A stretch of DNA of 64,000 nt from Rhynchosporium graminicola (Eukaryota; Ascomycota; Leotiomycetes; Helotiales; Ploettnerulaceae). Of the stretch, positions 11,784-22,600 are shown piece by piece. The stretch's first letter is position 1; the number at the start of each line of letters is the position of its first letter. The notes under the pieces were generated by a model that did not search any database, was not told where the DNA came from, and saw nothing but the letters and a program-made list of their open reading frames with translations. Both the position numbers and the translations under genes were made by a program. The stretch spans positions 1,569,609 to 1,633,608 of the forward strand of contig FJUW01000007.1 in NCBI GenBank assembly GCA_900074885.1, given 5' to 3'.

Positions 11784-13414
11784 ACGATTGGTGCGAGTTA
11801 TTTACTGCACATACGATCAACCCTCACGAAGAAATGTCCAGAGCCTCATGAAGGTGACGAAAATAGTGATATCAGCCTGTGATCACACAGAGAAGGTCGG
11901 ATCTTTCGAGGCTTCGGACTACATTACGATATGAGCTTGCTACTGGAAGATTTATATACCCAAACCACACGATACAATATAGACGAGACGATATCGGCTC
12001 ACGAAGAATGATACCACAGCAAACGGCTGCTGGCAGAGCAGAATTTTGATCTTTCTGATACCACAGACTGCGTTGCTTATGCCAATCATTTTCGCGGGTT
12101 TCGAGGAAGGAGATAGCTGCGGCTTCCTTTATTAGTTTACTCAGAACGAGTAACTACAGATAAATTATCAGATGACTTGATTCATCTTGTTTTTGGTTGA
12201 TTTAGCGACGCAAGAGATAGATACATAATAGGAGATAGGCTAGGCTCAGCTGGGACTTCTGGCGTTGTGGATTTCGAAGTTTTCACTGACTGAGACGCGA
12301 GAGATGCGTCTGTCTGGCGGTTCTAGCTCTTCTGTGATCTTTTAGAACGAGAGCTGGAATTATAATAGACCTTTAGTTAGCTAGTGTTAATATAGTTACG
12401 GATGCTACTTGTATCCACAGGATGATTGATCTCTATAGCAAACAGATAACAAGAGAACTATATTTATATATCCTTAATCTATCATTATAAATTCATAATA
12501 TATCAGGTATATACTCCAGATTAAGGGAGTTTGAAATATATAACTTAACCTCTTCAGGCTCTTCGCAATTAACAATCCCCAGATATCCATATCAGTAATC
12601 TCATCCACGTACTTGATGAGTATTTAAGGCTCATATCATATCCCATCCTATCTCATTTTACTCTCATCTCGAGTATCACCAAACTTCGGCATCTATCTTA
12701 TCTTTCCTCCCTTCTTCACCCCTCAATGACCGTGATACAATACAGTACGACACAAAACGGGCGCTAGAAGTGGGATAGGACAGATAGGATACCGGTAATC
12801 TCCCTGTCAATCGGCATCGGTAACCGGTGTATTCTACCGTAGCACGGAACACAAAAGTGGGGAGAGAGAGAGAGATATCGTTGGCGATCGGGAGGCTTTC
12901 AAAGGTTCCATCTCGAAACGTGGGGGTCTGAACTATCGGTGTCAGTGGCCGGACCGACTAGCTGGGAATTTAAGGTTCACTAGGTGGGTAGGTACGTAAG
13001 GTAGTTAAAGGTAGATGTGGAGGCAAGGGAGGGAGCGGTGGTTTTTGGGTGTAGATGAGGGATTTAGGTGTCGGGTATCATGAGTTTCGGCTTTTACAGT
13101 ACTGATCTATATCATTTGGCAAGGTGTTTGAAGCTCCTACTTTTTTCTTCTGTGTGTGTTCTCGAGACTTATTAGTCGATAAGGGGGGGACGGGGGGTTT
13201 TTTGGAAGCCGCAGATGGCGAGATAGAAGATAGGGGAACTTGGAGATTGGAAGTTAGGATTTTACCCAGGGATGTTGAGGTCGATACGATATCTCGAGTA
13301 GGAGATAATTTGCTTGGGATTGTTCCCCACGATATCAGGGCAGGAAGGAAGAATAGCTGGAAAGAGAAGAGGGAAAGGAAATTCTGAAGGAGTGAGAGCG
13401 GTAAAGTGCTAGAT
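11784..13414. other. Intergenic region, partly AT-rich
   Basis: No gene is seen. 12350-12560 is strongly A+T-rich. 12880-13380 is purine-rich and probably contains the promoter and leader of the carbonic anhydrase gene. An open frame at 13124-13387 lies in that leader and lacks protein-like composition. Confidence 0.4.
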
Positions 13415-14560
13415 ATGGATCCCAGGATCGAAGCGTATTTAAAAAAGAATCGGTATGTTTTCCTGTCTATGCATTCTTCTGGGGAAAACTAGGAGAGAGA
13501 GAGAGAGAGAGTTGTGAAATGTTGAGCTGAGCTGATTCCAAAATTCAGAGAATGGGCTTCGGGAAAGAACTATGTGCCTCCTATCCCGTTCGTGGATATG
13601 CAGCGGACTGGGAGGGAGAGACTGGATGGGACTTTGATCGTTGGTGCGTGCATATGCGCTTGTCTTACCCTTCCCTCATCTTTTTGCTTGTTTACTCGTT
13701 TTATTGTCTGGAAAGAGTGATAAGTGCTTGCTTGACGCGCGCTTGTTTTGTACTTTTGGTGGTTGTTTTGGACGTGATGATGAGGAGCTGTGCATGTTTC
13801 TTCAGTCTCAGAGCTCAGATTCCGTGAAGATGATGTTCTGTTCCTAGGAGATCGATGTGCTGAAGCGTAAACTGATTATTGTTGTATGAGATCTATAGTC
13901 GCTTGTACAGATCCCCGCGTGACTCCCGAAGAGTTCCTGGGTATGGATTCATCGAGTAGTATGTCATTTCCATTTCCTCTTCTCCACGCCAAATTCCCAC
14001 TCTACGCCTCCCAAACACAACTATGAACAAGTTTTCTTTTTCCTTACTAAATAAACGCCCTTCAAGAAGCAACGGTCGTCCGCACAGCAGGCGGTCGCGT
14101 CCACGCTGCTATGTCTACACTTCTCGTTCTTTCGGCTGTAGGGAACGTGGGTAAGAAGGGGACGATTATGGTGGTTCATCATACGGATTGTGGATTACAG
14201 GGAGCAGATGAGGAGAGCATTAGGCGGGTATTGAGGGAGAGTGCTCATGGGGAGGGAGAAGAGATAGAGAGCTTGTTGGAGGGTGTGAGATTTGGGGCTT
14301 TTGAGAGGTAGGTGCATTCTTGTTAACTGTTGATTCGCACTTCAGCTTGGATGAAGCCCAATGTGAGGTCGGAGAGGATGATCGAGGAAGACAATATATA
14401 CTTGAGCGAAGTACTGATGTCTTTGAGTAGTCCGGATGAGAGCGTGAAAGAAGATGTGGGCGTTTTGAAGGCGAGCCCCTTTTTCAAAGGGATGCAGATC
14501 TTCGGCTTTGTGCAGGACACTGCGACGGGTTTACTCAGGGAAGTTGTTGGCACTCAATAG
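13415..14560 (+). CDS. Beta-class carbonic anhydrase, small fungal type
   Basis: Zinc enzyme for reversible CO2 hydration to bicarbonate. Five exons: 13415-13452, 13549-13643, 13899-13958, 14067-14307, 14431-14560. Introns are 96, 255, 108 and 123 nt. Exons sum to 564 nt, giving 187 residues. The zinc ligands and dyad are visible: C47 in VVACTDPRVTPEEF with the D49/R51 pair, then H103 and C106 in VVHHTDCG. The TAGGR segment (RTAGGRVHAAMSTLLVLSAV) and the C-terminal stretch ESVKEDVGVLKASPFFKGMQ match the family. Branch-like sites (TTACTAA at 14044, ACTGAT at 14413) support introns 3 and 4. The last intron ends at 14430: an earlier acceptor at 14345 would put the conserved C-terminus out of frame. 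No targeting peptide is obvious, so it is probably cytosolic. Confidence 0.88.
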
Positions 14561-14760
14561 GACGATAATGGAGATAGAGGCACGTGCTACTGTGTCCGGA
14601 CTGGGAAAGATGTATGAAAATATAGTATTCCTGCGGTCTAACTTTCAGTCAGCTTAAATATAAACCCAACTCAAGGTTTCCAATTCGTGAAATCCCACCG
14701 AATATTAGGCCCTCCAAACGCCTCGCTGTCTATAACTCCAAGAACCCGTCACCATCGTCA

Positions 14761-15520
14761 TCATCTCATAACCGGCGGCCTCCCTTCCTTATTCCACTTC
14801 ACTCTACTTCTCACCCACTCTACCGCCTCCTTAACGCCCGTTCCCGTCAACGCGCTGACAGGCAGTACTCTACTATCCCTAATACTCGCGCCCTTCTCGC
14901 CCTCAAAGACCTTCTTCACAAGCCCTTCCTTAATTCTCACCACCTCTACACAATCCTCCCTATCCTGTTTGTTTGCCAAAACCAGCAACGGCACACCCTC
15001 CGTCTCCGAATGGCTCAACACATCCTCTAACACCAATCTACACTCCTCTAATCTGCCGCTGTTATCATGCTCGAGGTTCCCGTCCCCGATGTCCGTGCTG
15101 TCGATTATGAAGACAATGGCGTGGCATGATGTGTAGTAACTTTGCCAGAGCTTGCGCAGACTGTGTTGTCCCCCTACATCCCAGAGCTTGAGATACATGT
15201 CTGGCATGGTAATTGTGGATACATTTTGCCCGACGGTGGGTACGGTCTTTAGTTTGGGCACAGGGTGTGAAGGCAGGAAGAGCGCTTTCACTTGTTCATG
15301 GAAAGTGGTTTTACCGGCATTGTCGAGGCCGAGAAGGAGGACGGAGTATTCTGGATTGGTGTTAGATGTTAAGTTTGAGGTTGTCAAATGAACAGGATGA
15401 CGAAGAGAGAAACATGGGCATAGTATTTAAAGAGGGAGGCTAGAATTGGACTTGGATGGATGAGGATATACCTTCCTTGCTTGTCGCATACAGATACAGC
15501 CCTTTTGCCAGATGATACAT
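14761..15520 (-). CDS. ARL3: ARL3/ARFRP1-type small GTPase
   Basis: Arf-like GTPase that acts at the trans-Golgi network; in yeast it recruits the Arl1/GRIP golgin system through Sys1. Two exons: 15520-15472 and 15350-14761, 121-nt intron, 212 residues. The first exon gives MYHLAKGLYLYATSKE, which closely parallels the start of yeast Arl3. It has Met-Tyr instead of Met-Gly, so it is not myristoylated; in yeast this type is N-acetylated. The P-loop is GLDNAGKTT (24-32), switch I has PTVGQNV, switch II WDVGGQ, then NKQD and SAL for guanine binding. It is slightly longer than yeast Arl3 because of an insert (GDGNLEHDNSGR) after the DSTD segment. It converges with the carbonic anhydrase gene 200 bp away. 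Confidence 0.92.
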
Positions 15521-15941
15521 CTTGAAATGCTGATCGTAATAGAAATTGAACAGACGGTATGGAGTCGAGGCAGAGTTCTCCTAATTTCAACCTACCACCG
15601 TCTTCTTCATAGATAGCCTCGCCGAATAACACGGTATCAGTTCTTAGCTCGAAACCAGCCTATGTGGTCAATTGGCTTGAGACGCGTCAATTGAACCCCT
15701 GCCTTCTGCAAGGCTGACGGGTACGATTGTAGATCATATCACGTGATGCTACTGCCAAGACTGGGGAAGTGGCAGCCAACCCTTCCTGCTTTTGACGTGG
15801 ACCTACCTCAAAGCTGACAACTATGAATCGTGGTTGTTGTTCAGGGGACGAAGTTTCTGAAAACAACTCACGCTTGACGCTGCTTCCTAAACCATCACCC
15901 TTGCAAATCGCGGATTTTGCTTGTGCTGAAGAAGTGGAATC
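15521..15941. promoter_or_regulatory. Shared divergent promoter interval
   Basis: 421 bp separate the start codons of the ARL3-type gene (-) and the membrane-protein gene (+), so both promoters must lie here. I see no element I can name with confidence; ATCACGTGAT at 15738-15747 contains a palindromic CACGTG E-box core. Confidence 0.4.
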
Positions 15942-17920
15942 ATGGCGCCTGTTCCTCTAGATTCATCAATAAGGTAAATAAATCATCTTCATTGTTTTGA
16001 TGCGAATCGCTAAATTTCGGACAGCTATATTCCCGCGGCTGTGGCGGGCGCTCATCTCTCTGCAATCGTGTACCTTTCGCTGGTTGCAGGACGCACTATG
16101 TATCGTTCTTACCTTGCTCTCCCTCCATCATCAGCCACTCGCCATCGAGAACACCTGAGAAGAGGTCATGTTCACAGGTTCTCCGTTTTGGCCATTTTGA
16201 GCCTCATCACCGCTGGCTTCTTTGGACTGAAGATCAGTTCCTTATCATATCGAGTCTGAGCTGCTGAACGTGGGGTCAGTTTGCCCGAGAGGTATGTGCA
16301 GTATTCAAATGAATGTTGCTCAAAATGTACTGACGTCTAACATAGTCTGATCGGCGACAAGGGTGCTTTCAGAGCAGGCGAGCACCCTGGTAGATTTCAT
16401 TTTGTGAGATGGCTGTATGACACACCGCTCTATCGCGATTTCCTGGAAATTGTAGCTGAGAAAGCCCGTCATTTTTGGTGGAGTCAACAAATCAATCTCG
16501 GACTCATCTCCTGGAGTACTTACTTGGCTCTTGAGGGTCAGAGATGCAACGTATGGGCCCCTATTCATGGCATTGACTTCCGCAATCCTGAAGCGGCAGA
16601 TGCATCCAGTATTTTGATTTTGTAAGAAGCTGATTCTAGTTTTAGATCTCAAATCTTTGGGCTTTTCTGGCACTTGCGCAGATGGTCAACTTGTCTTATG
16701 CACAGAACCTATTCTTCGTCGCTGTCCTTCTTACTCCGGTATCATTACCTGGAAACGTTAGAGACTTGACTAGAGGTTCCGTGCCAGTGACCTTAAGCAG
16801 GTATGAATGCCTTCTCTTTAAACGAGATACTGCTGACTCCTGCTGTAGATATTCTCACTCACTTGACAGAATGATACCAAAGAAACAGGTTGGATTCGTC
16901 CCGAAGCCGGCAATATACATGACCCTCCTTGTTACCTCATTTGCTACTGTATTCCTCATCCCGTACTCCGCAAACACGACTGCGTTCCTCAACGTCTCGA
17001 GTCTTACCAAAATTCTACCATTCTTTCTTCTCTTCCTGCCATACGTGATTCCCGTAGGATGGGGAAATATCTCAACCAACCCTCACGATTCTCATTCGAC
17101 TTACATCACCCTGTTTCGGATCATATCGACTTTCTCAACTGCTCTCCACCTCAAGTCAACAGCCTTGGCACTTTTCAATAATTTACCTGAGAGTACTTAC
17201 TATCGCCATAGTCTGCTACATCCTTTCAAAGAAGAACACCTTACGGTTATCGGTCGCGGTTCTGTAGCTTTTGGCCGAATATTCGGGGCTATGGGTGAAC
17301 ATCCTGCTGTTGGATTTGTCGCAAGTGATTTGATTCTCACAGGCCTAAGTCTTGGCTACTGGGGAGCTATTCGTGATCTAGATGCCACGGACATGTTAAG
17401 ATCAAGTATTCCTTTCATGAGCCGCACAAAGACAGGTCCCTCGAAGGATTTGCTTGGCAGTATTGCTGGAACTATTAAGACAGAAGCAAAAGCACTAATC
17501 GCTGAGTATGTACAATCAATAACCCAACCACGTCAAGCATTCCGCGCCCCAAACTCTGCCGCTTATCAAGTGACAAATTGCAGGACCGAGAACTCGGCAG
17601 ATAAACCACGTAGGGGTCCAGGCCGACCAAAGAGATCAGAAGCAAATAAAGATACAACAATGCAAGTAAAGGAAAGAGGATCAGTAGCCAGGCAACGCCA
17701 TGGTCCCATCTCGGGCGATGAGCAGATTCGTACACGTTCGGAAAAGGAAAGAGATGAAGACGATGACTATGCACCTTCGGTTGACGAGAGGCTCGAGGAG
17801 GGGGACGAGGATGCCGAAGAAGACTTCGAAATCGCGGCTTTTGTATGGGGTCTTCTATCTGTTGCCGGCTTGGGCACCGGTAGCTCTGCTGTGTATGGAG
17901 CAGAAACTATTTCCAGATGA
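15942..17920 (+). CDS. Conserved fungal multi-pass membrane protein with an in-frame TGA
   Basis: Unnamed family. Five exons: 15942-15973, 16025-16291, 16346-16550, 16646-16800, 16849-17920. Introns are 51, 54, 95 and 48 nt, all phase-consistent, and the total is 577 codons. Hydrophobic segments include AHLSAIVYLSLVAG, FSVLAILSLITAGFFGLKI, LWAFLALAQMVNL, LFFVAVLLTPVSLP, MTLLVTSFATVFLIP and ILPFFLLFLPYVIPV. The third intron is supported because it joins LALEGQR to NLWAFLALAQMVNLSYAQNL in phase. The tail is charged, with an AT-hook-like PRRGPGRPKR and an acidic stretch (DEDDDYAPSVDERLEEGDED), then a short final hydrophobic segment. Codon 16257-16259 is TGA within SYRV-stop-AAERGVSLPE, where I expect Trp. 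The gene may therefore be inactive, recoded, or carry a sequence error. The last intron (48 nt) keeps the frame open. Confidence 0.7.
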
Positions 17921-17938
17921 AGAGTGGTCGAGGAAGAA

Positions 17939-19666
17939 TCATCTTGATTCTTGATGATCTAGACCAAAATTCTTGTTGATGTAAGCTGTTACACTGGTCG
18001 CCTTATCAATGTCCGCTCGACGAGTGTTTGCGTGGAATCTCTGCCCTGTACCTCGCAGTCTTGGACGTTTAGCCTCCGGCTCGATCTTACGAGTAATCAT
18101 GTAATACTCCATCCAGCCCCCTTCCGGCTTGTACACGAAGAACTCTTTCTCACCATCCTTGGTAACGTAGCAGCCAACCCGGTCCGTGACCATGTTATAT
18201 TCTTGTGGATAGTCTTCTGGTTCAACCTTGCCCTGCTTCGCTCCGGCTGGTAGCAGCATAAGGGGGATCCTCTTCTGGCTGTATTGGGGGTCATATTCCT
18301 CGTAGCTGGCCTCATCTGACTCATTATCCCATTTGTAGTTGCCATATTGATCAATCTCATCATCATCGCTTCCAGGAGCAGACTCTTCTTCGGACTGGTT
18401 ATCACTAGGCTCGTCCAGGTGTTCGGCAAGCTTGTTTCCTGTTCCAGCGGACTTTGAAGCAGGTACCGATTCGGGACTTGGGCGCTTGAGATTCTCCTGA
18501 GAGGGCATCAGTGTCATTGGTAAGCTAAGAAAATCACCCTTTACCTTGTAAGTTGGAAAGTGCTCGCTAGCAGTATCCTCGGTCTTTCTCGCGACAGTAC
18601 CAGTCTGAATTGCTGCCTTACTATCAACATCCCCAGTCTCCTTTATTACCGCGCCAGCTCCAATTGTCGACTTGCTAGTAATGTCGGGAGCCTTCTTCGT
18701 GACAGTCTCAATTGTGGATTTGCTAGCAATATCCTCGGTTTTCTTCGTGACTTTGCCAGTCTCGATTGTCGGCTTGCGGACAGCATCCTCAGTCTTCTTC
18801 ACAACAGCGCAAGTCTCAATTTTCGACTTGCTATTCATGTCATCAGCCTTCTTCGTGACTTTGCTGGTCTCAATCCTCGATTTGCTAGCAATGTCCTCAG
18901 TCTTGCTCGTGACTTTGATTCTTAGCAGTCCCGGTTGCTTCGTTCCCGTACTCTTCTTTCCACATCCCTTATCCTCGTAACACTGGGTGCCTTTTGTATA
19001 AGCCTGGGCAGGCATCTTGGTCTCCTGACTGCGTTTCATCGCCCTCGTAGGTTTGGACTTGTTCTTTTTCTGATCCTTTGGTCCTTCTTCAGGGAGGTTG
19101 GAATGGTGTAGTCTTCGCCTGCCACGAAGTCCCACGGATTAATGAAGCCCATCATATTTTGGGCCTTTCTTGCCATGATTTTTACATCGCCTGCACCAAG
19201 AAGCTGGAATTGCTCCACCATCCAGACCACATCGGACGATAGAAGCCCCTCATAGCATTCGAACCAAGTCTTCGTGAATGTCGCAGGCTTGGCGCTCTTG
19301 TCTGCACACCAGAATTTGAAGAGTTTGCCAATAGCTTGAAGCTGTCAGCAATCAAAATGGTGATCGATCAACCAGCTGTGTACCATTGGAGCACACCACT
19401 ACCTCGTGCTTTTTAATTCTCGCCCCTGTGAAAGTGTACAAAACATATCTCTGATACTCATCGTCATAAAGATACTCATCGTCATAAACGAGCTTGTGCG
19501 TAGTTCTTTTCTTGCCGTAGTCGATCCACTCAAGCTGCCTTGCTGGTGGTGGAGCTTTCGTGCCATCCTCTCTATCCTCGAAATCCACCCAGCGCAAAGC
19601 ACTCGGGAACTTCAGGGTGCGTTCAGCCCACTCGGCTTCGATAACATCCATCGTCGTGGAAGCCAT
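17939..19666 (-). CDS. Unknown repeat-containing charged protein
   Basis: Not recognised. Proposed exons: 19666-19403, 19341-19126, 19075-17939 (538 residues). The first intron (61 nt) is clear: GAG|GTAGTG to GCTGACAG, phase 0. The second (19125-19076, 50 nt, GTGGCA...AAAG) is weak. Without it the reading frame changes at this point, so a frameshift is the alternative. Residues 1-160 look globular (Trp- and aromatic-rich: WVDFEDRED, QLEWIDYGKKR, KLFKFWCADKSA, INPWDFV). A lysine-rich linker follows, then seven 15-18-residue repeats of the form KKTEDIASKSTIET, an acidic patch (SDNQSEEESAPGSDDDEIDQ), and a second globular-looking part (VTDRVGCYVTKDGEKEFFVY, GGWMEYYMITRKIEP). No membrane segment. 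The stop lies 18 bp from the stop of the convergent membrane-protein gene, so the transcripts must overlap. Confidence 0.6.
18563..18916 (-). repeat. Coding tandem repeat, about 54-nt unit
   Basis: About seven degenerate copies of an 18-codon unit (consensus roughly GKVTKKTEDIASKSTIET) inside the charged protein gene. Copies differ at several positions and one is shorter, so this is an old coding minisatellite rather than a recent duplication. Confidence 0.8.
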
Positions 19667-22600
19667 GGTTGTAGGGCGTCGGATTGAAAAATGTCGTCAA
19701 AGAAGTAAGGATCTACCGCGCATTGAATGCAAAGCGATACTGCCAGGTCGCAGCTGGGCACGTAGTTGGAGGATTAGAGGCGCGTACCTTTTTCCGATGG
19801 AGTATGAGATAGCTAGACCGCAGGTGGGTACGTACTCGTGATTTACGAGTGATGGGAAAGCTGACGCGCTGGTTGTAGTTGAGGAATGGTGAACCTTTTC
19901 AGCCGTATCGTCGTTGCAGAGTATTGAGGTGCGGCTGTGCGAAGGCAAACATGGAAAGGTCTGAAGTTGAAGAGAAAGGAAGTTCTGAAGTTGTGGTTTT
20001 GCGAGGTTGGGTTATGGCGAGAACGAAGAAATGAGGGCGAGTAGTGGGAAGTGGAAAGCGGATGATAAGTCAATATTCAAAGGTGAGGTCAAGGAAACGG
20101 GCTGGAGCTTCGCATATGGACGCGTGCCAATCCTGAACTCGCAGAGTGCTCCCATTCAAGCTATTTAAAAGTCGTAAAAACTACAGAGCATTATTAACAT
20201 ATAAGCCCCAGGTGGTATAAGAAATTGCGATGTCTCATTTTGTATGCTAGACACGAACCTGGTCTATCTCGCATAGAATAAACGCGCACGCGCACCAATA
20301 TGCAGAGTATATTTGACTTATTGTGGTATTCAAAACCGCTCCGATCAGCCTCTGATATATTTAAAACCCACTTCTGCGCCTTTGATAATCAATGGCGAGC
20401 TGTCAGCTGCTTTACAGGTCGAAGATTCGAATTGTCAAAGTGTTAAAAAGGAAAGGAATTAACTCCTCGGGAAGCTGAATGTGGCAAGATACTTATCAAT
20501 ATGCTACAGCTTGATTTGCTGGATATAGAGAATGAGGATGGAGAACTCTTTCTTGGCAAGCGTCCGATCTTCGATTTGGATATAAGTGTATGTTAATTCA
20601 TGTGTAGCCAGCAGCCAGAGTTCTAGGCACCAAAAATAAACCGAAGAAGGCACCTGCGTTCCTCGTCTTTGACATACAGGTATCTCGTACATACAATACT
20701 ACCAAATGAGGCTTTTTGATGTCAAGTCGCCTCCTCCAGCTCTTTATTCAGCCTTGTTTTAGTTTTTCCTAAAATGGCTTCGCCTACTAGCGCTGTGCGC
20801 TATCGGACCAGACCACTCCAAAATCTCGTCGTATTGAGCTATGTACACATTACATATTCTGTAGGTGAACGAATCCAAATTGAGTGTGCTAATGAAGATT
20901 TCTTTTACTTTGATATATGCTTAGATAATAGAATATGATTCTAATCTCGAGATGTGAAAATGGGAAAGATGAAAAGGACTGATCGAACACGGTAGTTCTT
21001 CAGATTTAGAAGTTAGTAAAGTTTGGATATGAGATCAAATCTTTCAGTTATTATACATCTCGCGAAGAAGGCAGTCGAGATTAAACTTCAGAATCTCTAA
21101 AGATAAAAAAACAATTTTGAGTTTTTGAGATCTTCTAATTTCCGAGTTAGCTAATTATTATAGGATGGGAATAACTTGGATGATAATAATCTAGAAGGCT
21201 TTAATAACTGGCCGCTGATGCCCAGGAAGATTGGAAGACAATCTTAAGACTCGCATGTGACTTGAAACTCCCGGTTCATACTTGGGGGGCCTGTATTCAT
21301 ATCAGAAGAGATGAATCCAAATATGACCGTTGCAAACTGTCGAAAAGTTTTAAGTTCGGCCTCTGTCCTGAACCCGTCGCCCGATGTTGACGAAGTACTG
21401 CTTGCGCAACATAGCATTAGGAATTCCTGAAAATTCCTGAAAGCCCAAATCAATCACCACCGGGCCACGAGGCATACGCGAGTCGATAAAATGTCAAGAC
21501 ATGATTATCTCACTACATACAGCACCTTCATTTGATTTATCGAAGTGATGGTCGTACGGCGCCGGGTAAATATCGGCCTCGCTTACCGCCAACATCAACA
21601 AGTGCAGTCAACCACAGTTTGCAAATTTGATCTTTCAACTATATGCTAAAGCTTTAATAAATATGAGCCTAAGAAAGTTGCGCAACTCTAGATTATTGAG
21701 TCAGAGTCTTGTAGAGTCGCTTGACTCATTAATATCCAGTCGCTTCGTCTTCGATTTTTTATCATCGTTTTCCTGTTGTCCTCCTCTCTTGGTTTTTGTC
21801 TGCACCGCGCTGATGTGGAAATTTCTTCAGACTCTTGTCTCCTGAGAAAATCGATTTATTTTAAATTGCACAAGCTAGTCAGCTTAACTATTCTTTCGCG
21901 GCGTTTGATTATCTATGATATAGTTTGAATGTATATGTCCATATGTGAAGTAAGCCACCCAATCAGTCTGAAATCCACCAGCTCGGCTTATTGATGAGGA
22001 GATTGACTCGCGTCAAATTCATCTATTCACTTTTGATTACACAAAAAGCATTAACACATAGGCTAGAGCTATAGCATTCCTACCCTCTGTCAAGTACCAG
22101 GTTCACTTGAGTCCCTCTCTACATTATTTAAGAACCTCGTTCCCGGTTCAACGGCTGAGACATAGGAAGAGTAAACAAACTCAATAAGAAGACTAAACTC
22201 AAAAGAAGAGACTTCAGGAATGTATTGAGCATTGAGAATCCTCTTCCGATTTTCAAATGCCCCACTCAAAAAATCAATTTGCTTCAATGTTGTACAGGAA
22301 AAGTGCTTCGATACTCTTGATATATGAATACAATTACAGACTACAAGACATGTATGCGCAGATAATTATCTATTGTCAAGAGCAGGTATCACTTCTTGGT
22401 ATAACTTCAGCTAGCGTACTGCTGAAGATATGCACTATCCCACACGTTGCAATACAAGGAGAAGAACACCGTCTCATATCCTCTGTTCGATTCTTCTTAC
22501 TGCCCGACATGAGATGATGGCCATTTCTGAAAACCATGGCCGAAATTACGAAGGGAGTTCTAAGATGCTTCTTCATCATTAGCCACTGTAATTGAGTCTT

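Noticed and set aside
13124..13387. 87-codon plus-strand frame before the carbonic anhydrase
   Set aside because: Purine-rich leader sequence; no conserved pattern, and the supported start is at 13415.
14308..14345. Shorter last intron of the carbonic anhydrase (acceptor at 14345)
   Set aside because: It gives a chance reading frame that loses the conserved C-terminus; the acceptor at 14430 restores ESVKEDVGVLKASPFFKG.
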